Below, piece by piece: positions 4,470 through 10,508 of a stretch of 11,212 nt of DNA. The notes below the pieces were generated by a model that saw only the letters and a program-made list of their open reading frames with translations, searched no databases and was not told the origin of the DNA. The stretch is from CAXYVX01 sp964292495 (GTDB lineage: Bacteria > Patescibacteriota > Saccharimonadia > Saccharimonadales > Saccharimonadaceae), in NCBI GenBank assembly GCA_964292495.1, contig CAXYVX010000026.1:1-11212 (forward strand), given 5' to 3'. How positions within the stretch are numbered: position 1 is the first letter of the stretch; each line of letters opens with the position of its first letter. The translations under genes were made by a program, and so were the position numbers.

Positions 4470-6156
4470 ATTTCTTTAAAAGTGGCAACGAAAAGCTAAA
4501 TTCTGAGCCGTGATTGATTCGCGATTTCAGCTGTAAACGCGTGCCAATTTTCCGCGCGAGCTGCTCAACAATGTGCAGCCCGAGCCCTGTTCCGCCGGTT
4601 TCGCGGGTGCGGTAATCTTCACTGCGCCAAAACCGCTCAAAGACGTGTTTTTGATCTGAAATACTGATCCCAATTCCGGTGTCTTTAACGATAAATTCAA
4701 CCTTATTTTTATTGATTTTTCCGGAATCTTTCGCGAATTTCACCGAAATTGTGACTCCGCCCTCCCTCGTGTATTTCAGGGAATTTGTGATGAGATTTTG
4801 CATGATTTCCTCTATTGCCATTCGCGAAACCAAAACATCACCTTTGGCTTCAACATCCAAATCAAGCGCGAGTTTTCTGGATTTTGCTTCCGGCAAGTAT
4901 TTTTGGTACAAGCTATTCGCGAATTCCTCCACGTTTATATTTTCCGGATCCATATAAACGCCGCGCTGCGCCCTGCTTAAAGTTGAAAGATCGTTGACCA
5001 TTTTCCCGAGATAGAGGACTTGGTCATGAGCAGAATCAAGTGTGGTTGAAAAAGTCTTTGGATCGGCATTTTTCGCGATTAACAGTTGGAGGTTGCTGAG
5101 CGAACCCTCGGTGATTGCAACAGGGGTGCGCAACTCGTGGCTGACCACAGAAATAAATTCGTCGCGCTCGTCGTCCAGAGATTTTTGTTTCGTAATGTCG
5201 CGAATCACGAGAATTAACCCGGCGTCCGTTTCTTTTTTGCGGTTTGAACCAAAAACGCTTCTGACCGGTGAAATTTCAATAAAAAGATTGATTTTTTCGC
5301 CGTCGGAATATGTGTGAATAAAATCTTGGCGCTCAGTGTTCGTGTTGATTGACGGGAGAATTTTCGCGAAATCAATTTTATTATTATCTTCATCTGTTAA
5401 AACAAGAAAATCATCAATATTTTTACCTACCAAATCTTTATTCGTGTCAAAAAGCGACATTGTGGCGGGGTTGTAAAAGTTGATTTTTCCGGTTCTGTCA
5501 ACACTCAACATTGCGTCGTTAACAGAGTTGATGATCGCGTCCAATCTCCGCTGTCCAATGCGTTCCCTCTTTTTAAGTTCCTCGTAAATGTCAAGTTTCA
5601 CAACGCCGATTTCTCTGAGGCGAACGGTCAATATTGAAACCGCGATGATGATCACCGTGGAAATTGTGGCGCTTAATATTAAATGTGGGCGATTAAATGC
5701 GCCGCTAATAAACCAATCCACGAACATATCAACGGTCATAATCGCAATAATTGAGCTCATTGCGAGCCAGCCGAATGTCAAGCCGCTTGTGATGAATAAC
5801 ACCATCCAGAACAGTTGCACGACTCCCGGATCTCCACAGATGAAATTCGCAAAAACTATCGTTGAAGCAATCCTGATCGCGAAAACCAGCGCAATTCCAG
5901 GGCGAGATTTTGGTCTGACAGTATATTCAAAAATTCCAAAACCGGCGAAGAAAAGAGCTAGTATCCAGTTGATATTCATGCCAAACAAGTAAAAATTTTC
6001 AGCCAGCAGATCATTGCGGAACATTGTGTATGACGAGAAAGCATAAGCTGACATCAATAGCATTGAAGCCATCCCGGCACCGTAAACCACGCGCAAAAAA
6101 TCAGCGCTGAACCTTCTGTTTTTTCGCGAAAAGCCGCGCCCTATTTTTCCACCCAT
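4468..6156 (-). CDS. Membrane-bound PAS sensor histidine kinase
   Basis: The 562-residue protein autophosphorylates on a histidine in response to an unknown signal and should pass the phosphate to a response regulator. In order it has a basic N-terminus, about six hydrophobic helices (residues 22-180), a coiled-coil-like linker (REIGVVKLDIYEELKKRERI), a PAS domain (about 204-325), a HisKA domain with the H-box ISVVSHELRTP (H340), and a HATPase_c domain with N-box IMQNLITNSLKYT, G1 box DTGIGIS (492-498), F-box and G2 box GGTGLGL (521-527). All catalytic boxes look intact. ATG 6156 is preferred over TTG 6276, which would overlap the upstream peptidase gene, because an extended -10 box lies 10 bases before it. 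There is no Shine-Dalgarno. No response regulator is in the window, so it appears orphan here. Ligand and target are unknown. Confidence 0.93.
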   Translation of the reverse strand: MGGKIGRGFSRKNRRFSADFLRVVYGAGMASMLLMSAYAFSSYTMFRNDLLAENFYLFGMNINWILALFFAGFGIFEYTVRPKSRPGIALVFAIRIASTIVFANFICGDPGVVQLFWMVLFITSGLTFGWLAMSSIIAIMTVDMFVDWFISGAFNRPHLILSATISTVIIIAVSILTVRLREIGVVKLDIYEELKKRERIGQRRLDAIINSVNDAMLSVDRTGKINFYNPATMSLFDTNKDLVGKNIDDFLVLTDEDNNKIDFAKILPSINTNTERQDFIHTYSDGEKINLFIEISPVRSVFGSNRKKETDAGLILVIRDITKQKSLDDERDEFISVVSHELRTPVAITEGSLSNLQLLIAKNADPKTFSTTLDSAHDQVLYLGKMVNDLSTLSRAQRGVYMDPENINVEEFANSLYQKYLPEAKSRKLALDLDVEAKGDVLVSRMAIEEIMQNLITNSLKYTREGGVTISVKFAKDSGKINKNKVEFIVKDTGIGISISDQKHVFERFWRSEDYRTRETGGTGLGLHIVEQLARKIGTRLQLKSRINHGSEFSFSLPLLKK

Positions 6157-6166
6157 ATTGCTTATG

Positions 6167-6175
6167 ATTTTAGCA
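6167..6175 (-). promoter_or_regulatory. Extended -10 promoter of the histidine kinase
   Basis: Minus-strand TGCTAAAAT (6175-6167) lies 10 bases before ATG 6156, the same nonamer and gap as for the ParB-like gene. TTGTGC at 6195-6190 gives a 17-base spacer. The 5' leader would be only 3-4 bases long. Confidence 0.55.
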
Positions 6176-6197
6176 GTTTTACGGCACATGCACAAGC

Positions 6198-6920
6198 CTA
6201 TAAATACGGGCTGTATTCGCGCAACATTTTTCGCTTCGCTTTCGCGTGCGGGCAAATTTCTTCCAGATCTGACCAAAATTCCTGCGAGTGGTCCATGTGA
6301 ATTGTGTGGTTCAACTCATGCAAAAGGACGTAATCGCTGAGCTCTTCAGGCAAAGTCATTAGCATGATGTTTAGGCTGATAGTGCCGCTCGTTGAACAAC
6401 TTCCCCAGCGACTTTTCGCGTGAGTAAAGCGAACTCTGTCGTATTTTATTCCGCGATCGGCGTATTTCATCTGAAAATATTTCAATCTGCGCGGCAAATA
6501 TGCTTTCGCCTCGCGCCTCAAAGCTTTTGCGACGCCGTCTTTTATCAGCGTTTCCAAGCGCGAATCTGTGGTTTTTACGTTTTTTATCACAATAATTTCT
6601 AGTCCGCAGATTTCCGAATTTTCGCGAATTCCGGTGCGGATTCTCAAAATGTGGCTTCTACCGATTTTATCTCCGTCAGAATACGATTTTTTTGTTGGCA
6701 TGCTCCGTATTGCACTCCGGAGATTTTCGCGACTTTTCTCAACCAGTTTTGAAACTTCGCTAACAGAGGTAAAATGAGGTAATTGCGCAATCAATTTTCC
6801 GCTCGTCTGAATTTTGACGCGCAAAACACTCCCTTGAACTCGCCGAATTTCAATATCGCCAAATTCTTCGTCGTGCAAAATGGACGAAATTCTTGAACTC
6901 GCAGCCATTATTTTTCGCAA
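6198..6920 (-). CDS. YgjP-type (DUF45) zinc metallopeptidase
   Basis: Predicted metal-dependent peptidase of the YgjP/DUF45 family (WLM/SprT-like fold); substrate unknown. The C-terminal third holds the signature: FTHAKSRWGSCSTSGTISLN, then LPEELSDYVLLHELNHTIHM and DHSQEFW. The two HELNH histidines plus a downstream histidine should bind zinc and the glutamate act as base. The N-terminal ~110 residues are the strand-rich region typical of the family (R-V-K-I and L-I-A-Q-L-P-H-F). The start is uncertain: TTG 6920 has GGGAG 8 bases upstream, ATG 6908 has no ribosome-binding site, and TTG 6935 lies before the GGGAG. The kinase gene ends 24 bases upstream, so the two are probably one transcript. 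The 41-base gap to the histidine kinase holds that gene's own promoter. Confidence 0.88.
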   Translation of the reverse strand: MRKIMAASSRISSILHDEEFGDIEIRRVQGSVLRVKIQTSGKLIAQLPHFTSVSEVSKLVEKSRENLRSAIRSMPTKKSYSDGDKIGRSHILRIRTGIRENSEICGLEIIVIKNVKTTDSRLETLIKDGVAKALRREAKAYLPRRLKYFQMKYADRGIKYDRVRFTHAKSRWGSCSTSGTISLNIMLMTLPEELSDYVLLHELNHTIHMDHSQEFWSDLEEICPHAKAKRKMLREYSPYL

Positions 6921-6944
6921 AATTCTGTCTCCCAACGGATTAAA

Positions 6945-7571
6945 TTATTGAATAAAAACTTTTCCGCGAACCATTTTCGCGGCCGAAACGACAGTCGGGG
7001 CTTTCTTTTCTTGGGCAGGATTTCTTTCCATTTCAACAATTTTTTTCAAAACGGTTCGGAGCTGTGTTTGGGCCGTGTGTTTGCCGCTTATGACCACAGA
7101 AGATCGGCCGATTGTCGGCGCTTCGTAGCTCTTCACTGATTTCGCGAATTGTTCAGGTTTTAGTGATTGCTTGAATTTGTCGCAAGGATTTTTCGCACTG
7201 CGGCTTTTTGCTCGGTCTTTTGCGGTCAAAGGTTCGGTTTGGACTTCCACGGTTAATGTCGCGAAACCGGCTTTCTTCGCGATTATCTCGATGTGCTTGC
7301 GTTTCAAACTGCTGTTGTAACCGCCATCAATAATGAATGTACGCTTTGTACGTAGAAGCTCCGCGATGAGCAAATCTGAAATTTGGTCAACCATGGCATT
7401 TTCATTTTCGCTGTATGTGTGGTTCGCAAAAAGCGTCCAGCGAATTTTATCGTTTGAAACATTCGCCGCACCGAATGTCGTCGCAAAAGAATTCGCAAAA
7501 AACGTTTTTCCGCTTCCAGGCAATCCGGTCACTACAATGACCAATGGTTGCGACAAATTCAATTTATCCAT
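6945..7571 (-). CDS. P-loop (AAA_33/zeta-like) nucleotide kinase
   Basis: A 208-residue predicted ATP-binding kinase. VIVVTGLPGSGKTFFANSFA at residues 11-30 contains a perfect Walker A (GLPGSGKT, 16-23). NVSNDKIRWTLF (about 38-49) and FIIDGGYNSSLKRKHIEII (about 94-112) fit the D-x-x-R and lid-proximal strand of polynucleotide-kinase or zeta-toxin-like P-loop kinases. RAKSRSAKNPCDKF could be the arginine-rich lid. The substrate cannot be told from sequence; small metabolites, nucleotides or RNA ends are all possible. GGAGG lies 9 bases before ATG 7571, with a good promoter behind it. It heads the minus-strand run kinase - peptidase. No antitoxin-like gene lies beside it, which argues against a zeta toxin. 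Confidence 0.85.
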   Translation of the reverse strand: MDKLNLSQPLVIVVTGLPGSGKTFFANSFATTFGAANVSNDKIRWTLFANHTYSENENAMVDQISDLLIAELLRTKRTFIIDGGYNSSLKRKHIEIIAKKAGFATLTVEVQTEPLTAKDRAKSRSAKNPCDKFKQSLKPEQFAKSVKSYEAPTIGRSSVVISGKHTAQTQLRTVLKKIVEMERNPAQEKKAPTVVSAAKMVRGKVFIQ

Positions 7572-7610
7572 CTTATTATTCCTCCGTTTTCTGCACTATT
7601 ATTTGAAAAT

Positions 7611-7639
7611 ATTATAACACTAGCGACACACCTAAGCAA
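7611..7639 (-). promoter_or_regulatory. Promoter of the kinase-peptidase operon
   Basis: Minus-strand TTGCTT (7639-7634), a 17-base spacer and TATAAT (7616-7611) give a start near 7604 and a ~33-base leader carrying GGAGG. It lies just downstream of tRNA-Trp on the same strand, so read-through from the tRNA promoter may also feed the operon. Confidence 0.7.
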
Positions 7640-7674
7640 GGCGTTCAAAAAAAGTGCCGTGGCGCAAAAATTCA

Positions 7675-7750
7675 TGGCACGGGCGGAGGGGCTCGAACCC
7701 CCGACACCAGGTTTTGGAGACCTGTGCTCTACCAACTGAGCTACGCCCGT
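7675..7750 (-). tRNA. trnW: tRNA-Trp (anticodon CCA)
   Basis: The minus strand folds into a complete 76-nt cloverleaf. The acceptor stem is ACGGGCG/CGCCCGU, the D arm GCUC-AGUUGGUA-GAGC, and the anticodon arm CAGGU-CUCCAAA-ACCUG with anticodon CCA. The T arm is a GGGGG/CCCCU-type stem with loop UUCGAGC, and the discriminator is G73. The CCA end is encoded (7677-7675). A CCA anticodon reads only UGG, consistent with UGA being a stop here. A T7 run (plus-strand A 7647-7653) with a short GTGCC/GGCAC pairing that shares the tRNA 3' end may serve as a weak terminator. Confidence 0.97.
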
Positions 7751-7758
7751 ATGCACTC

Positions 7759-7786
7759 ATTTTACACAATTTTCGCGAAAAATCAA
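7759..7786 (-). promoter_or_regulatory. tRNA-Trp promoter
   Basis: Minus-strand TTGATT (7786-7781), a 16-base spacer and TAAAAT (7764-7759) put the start near 7752, two bases before the mature tRNA. The spacer contains TTTCGCGAAA. The promoter diverges from that of the glycosyltransferase operon. Confidence 0.65.
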
Positions 7787-7799
7787 AACACGAAAAAGC

Positions 7800-7828
7800 T
7801 TGCGCTATTTCAATAAATTAGATATAAT
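7800..7828 (+). promoter_or_regulatory. Promoter of the GT4-GH57 operon
   Basis: TTGCGC (7800-7805), a 17-base spacer and a perfect TATAAT (7823-7828) predict a start near 7835. The strong ribosome-binding site AAAGGAGG (7844-7851) follows about 10 bases later. Confidence 0.65.
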
Positions 7829-7858
7829 TTAAGTAATATTTGTAAAGGAGGGGCAATC

Positions 7859-9196
7859 ATTAATAAAAACGGCGTTTTTTCACTTAAACCCAAGCCAAAG
7901 TTGACGATGTTGGGCTGGGAGCTTCCACCGTATAACAGCGGTGGTTTGGGAGAAGCCTGTTTTCAAATGTCAAAAAGTCTTGCGAAAAAAGGCGCCGAAA
8001 TTGAATTTATTGTTCCGTATTCCGCTGATCACCCCAAAGCTAAGGAATTTATGGACGTCGTTTCGTCTGGAATTATTCCGCCCATGATCGACGAATCTGG
8101 AAATTACACCGCGATGGGCGCTTACAGCGGAAACTGTTCGCTTTGCAAGCGGCGCGATTGCGAACATATGAGAGAATACGCGGCCGGTTTTGTCGGCGCA
8201 ACACATCGTTTTGCAGATCAAGTTGAAAAAATGTTTACAGAAAAACAGCTTTCAAACGACTTCCCTGACGTGATTCATGCGCACGACTGGCTGACGATGG
8301 AAGCCGGCGCTCGCGCGAAGAGAATTTCGCGAAAACCGCTCGTTGTTCATGTCCACGCAACCGAATTTGATAGAGCTGGCGGCCAATCCGGCAACCCGCT
8401 TATTCACGAAATCGAATACGGAGGACTTGTTGCGGCAGACAAAATTTTCGCGGTCAGCCAGCTCACCAAAGATATAATTGTTGAAAAATACAAAATCCCG
8501 GCCGACAAAATTGAAGTCGTCCACAATTCCCTCGATGTTTCAGGTTTGACCAGAGTTAATGAGCCAACAGAAGATTATCAATACGTGAAAAAACTCCGCG
8601 AACTCGGTTATAAAACAGTCGTTAACATCGGCCGCTTGACGGTTCAAAAAGGTTTGACGTATCTCATTGACGCAGCCGCGATGGCGATTTCGCGAAATCC
8701 AAAACTGGTTTTTTTGATTTCTGGCAGTGGCGAAGATCGCGACCAATTGATTCAGCTCGCGGCCGACCGCGGAATTAGCGACAAAGTGATTTTCTTCCCG
8801 TTCGTGCGCGGCAGGCGCTGGCGCGAACTTTACGAACTGGCCGATATTTTCGTCTTGCCGAGCGTCAGTGAACCGTTTGGCTTAACTCCTCTTGAAGCAG
8901 CACATTACGACACGGCAATTCTCCTCAGTAAAACATCTGGCGTTGGCGAAGTTTTGAACAATGTTCTACGCTTTGATTACTGGGATTCGCGAAAAATGGC
9001 GGACCAAATCGTAAATGTTTCACTTTCGCCAGCACTGTTGACCGAGCTTCGCGAAAACGTCAAACGAGAATATCTGCACAAAAACTGGGACGACGCTGCG
9101 GATAAAATGCTCACAAATTACAACAAGCTGATTTTACGAAACAAGCACACGCAATCAAAACAATTTAAACTAAAAATGGAGGCCCACTATGTCTGA
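7859..9196 (+). CDS. GT4-type glycosyltransferase (glycogen synthase-like), probable AUU start
   Basis: A two-Rossmann-domain (GT-B) retaining glycosyltransferase that probably extends an alpha-glucan from a nucleotide sugar. LGWELPPYNSGGLGEACFQ is the donor/acceptor loop of glycogen synthase-like GT4 enzymes. FPDVIHAHDWL and VVHVHATEFDRAGG follow, then the C-domain VVNIGRLTVQKGLTYLIDA and the E-x7-E motif SEPFGLTPLEAA. An unusual CSLCKRRDCEH cluster lies in the N-domain (8135-8167). The start is odd: AAAGGAGG (7844-7851) has no ATG, GTG or TTG at a usable distance. ATT 7859 (7 bases) or ATC 7856 would add I-N-K-N-G-V-F-S-L-K-P-K-P-K before the first strand. The first ordinary in-frame start is TTG 7901, without a ribosome-binding site. 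The gene overlaps GH57 by 8 bases. Sugar specificity is not proven; alpha-mannan or other polymers remain possible. Confidence 0.9.
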   Translation: MNKNGVFSLKPKPKLTMLGWELPPYNSGGLGEACFQMSKSLAKKGAEIEFIVPYSADHPKAKEFMDVVSSGIIPPMIDESGNYTAMGAYSGNCSLCKRRDCEHMREYAAGFVGATHRFADQVEKMFTEKQLSNDFPDVIHAHDWLTMEAGARAKRISRKPLVVHVHATEFDRAGGQSGNPLIHEIEYGGLVAADKIFAVSQLTKDIIVEKYKIPADKIEVVHNSLDVSGLTRVNEPTEDYQYVKKLRELGYKTVVNIGRLTVQKGLTYLIDAAAMAISRNPKLVFLISGSGEDRDQLIQLAADRGISDKVIFFPFVRGRRWRELYELADIFVLPSVSEPFGLTPLEAAHYDTAILLSKTSGVGEVLNNVLRFDYWDSRKMADQIVNVSLSPALLTELRENVKREYLHKNWDDAADKMLTNYNKLILRNKHTQSKQFKLKMEAHYV

Positions 9197-10484
9197 TGAA
9201 CTGATGAAACTGGAAAAAAATTTGCGAGCCGAAGCTGAAAAAACTGCGCGAGCTGAAAATTTGACCGGCAAAAAATCGCTCGTGCTCTATCTCCACGTTC
9301 ACCAGCCGTGGCGGCTCAGACAATATTCCGCGTTTGAAACCGGCAGCGATCATAATTACTGGCACATTGGCGGGAAATTTGGCGCAGACAACGCGAAGAT
9401 TTTCAGGAAAGTCGCGAAAAAATCATATCTCCCAATGACGAAATTGCTTCTGGATTTGCTGCACGAGATTCCAAATTTTCGCATTTCCCTCTCAATTACA
9501 GGGACATTTATTGAGCAAGCCGAGTTTTTCGCGCCGGAAGTTCTGGATGCTTTTCGCGAAATCGTTAACACGGGTCGCGTTGAAATTCTCGGGGAAACTT
9601 TTTATCATTCACTCAGTTTTTTCTTCTCGCATGAAGAATTTCAGCGCCAAGTAAAAATGCACGCAGATAAAATTCGCGAAGTTTTTGGCCCAGAACATAC
9701 GCCGACCAGTTTTCGCAATACCGAGCTTTCATATGATGATCGGCTCGGAAAATGGGCTAACCAACAGGGTTATCGTGCGGTTTTGGCGGAAGGATGGGAA
9801 CCTGTTCTCGGCTGGCGATCCCCCAATTTTGTTTACAGCCCTTCCGAATCAACAGAAACAAAATTGCTTCTGAAAAATTACAAACTCTCTGACGATCTCG
9901 CCTTCAGAATGGGCGACCGCAACTGGAAAGAATGGCCGCTGAACGCAAAAAAATATGTTGCCTGGCTGGACGCTGCGGACGGTCCGGTGGTCAATTTGTT
10001 CATGGATTTTGAAACGTTTGGAGAAAATGTCTGGGAAGATACTGGGATTTTTTCGCTGTTTGCTGAGACGGTTCGCGAATGGAGCCGCTTAAATGGCCAC
10101 ACTTTTGCGACGGTCTCTGGCGCTGCCCGAGATTACCCCGCAACGGACGAAATCAGTTTTCCGCGAACGACAACTTGGGCCGACAGCGAGCGCGACCTCA
10201 GTGCGTGGCTCGGAAACCGAATGCAGCAGGAAACGCAAAAAAACCTCTACTCGCTTGAAAAATCCGTGCTTGACACGAATGACATGGATTTGATTCGCGA
10301 CTGGCGCTGGATGACCGCCTCTGACGCCCCATATTTTATGAGCACGAAATACTGGAACGACGGCGACGTTCATGCATATTTCTCCCCGTATGATTCTCCA
10401 TATGACGCATTTATTTATTTTATGAATGCTCTGCGCGACGTTAAATTCCGGCTGATCCAAGATTCTGAAAATTCGCGAAAATGA
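9189..10484 (+). CDS. Glycoside hydrolase family 57 (alpha-amylase / glucanotransferase type)
   Basis: GH57 enzymes cleave or transfer alpha-glucan chains by a retaining mechanism and are commonest in archaea and thermophiles. The five family regions appear in order: LHVHQPWRLR (residues 35-44), GRVEILGETFYHSL (129-142), SFRNTELSYDD with the likely nucleophile E179, LFMDFETFGENVW with the likely acid D273, and TTTWADSERDLSAWLGN (327-343). The FRNTE and D-F-E-T-F-G-E forms resemble the amylase-like subgroup (COG1449) rather than branching enzymes. The 431-residue length suits a compact catalytic domain plus helical part. There is no signal peptide, so it is cytoplasmic. ATG 9189 overlaps the end of the glycosyltransferase gene, with GGAGG just upstream, which suggests translational coupling and a shared polymer. 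Amylase and 4-alpha-glucanotransferase activity cannot be separated from sequence. Confidence 0.93.
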   Translation: MSDELMKLEKNLRAEAEKTARAENLTGKKSLVLYLHVHQPWRLRQYSAFETGSDHNYWHIGGKFGADNAKIFRKVAKKSYLPMTKLLLDLLHEIPNFRISLSITGTFIEQAEFFAPEVLDAFREIVNTGRVEILGETFYHSLSFFFSHEEFQRQVKMHADKIREVFGPEHTPTSFRNTELSYDDRLGKWANQQGYRAVLAEGWEPVLGWRSPNFVYSPSESTETKLLLKNYKLSDDLAFRMGDRNWKEWPLNAKKYVAWLDAADGPVVNLFMDFETFGENVWEDTGIFSLFAETVREWSRLNGHTFATVSGAARDYPATDEISFPRTTTWADSERDLSAWLGNRMQQETQKNLYSLEKSVLDTNDMDLIRDWRWMTASDAPYFMSTKYWNDGDVHAYFSPYDSPYDAFIYFMNALRDVKFRLIQDSENSRK

Positions 10485-10492
10485 CCTTTTTG

Positions 10493-10501
10493 TGATAAAA
10501 T
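10493..10501 (+). promoter_or_regulatory. Extended -10 promoter of the pseudouridine synthase gene
   Basis: TGATAAAAT (10493-10501) lies 7 bases before ATG 10509, so the transcript probably starts at or just before the start codon (leaderless). There is no ribosome-binding site and no good -35 box. A TTCGCGAA (10472-10479) lies 16 bases upstream of the hexamer. Confidence 0.5.
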
Positions 10502-10508
10502 AACAGAT

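Noticed and set aside
5588..5992. 134-codon plus-strand frame
   Set aside because: Antisense to the membrane helices of the histidine kinase; no start signal.
6945..7571. Zeta toxin of a toxin-antitoxin pair
   Set aside because: Only the general P-loop kinase pattern is present, and the neighbours are tRNA-Trp and a metallopeptidase with no antitoxin-like gene.
7675..7750. tRNA-Trp as an integration site
   Set aside because: No integrase, no duplicated tRNA 3' end and no mobile genes in the window.
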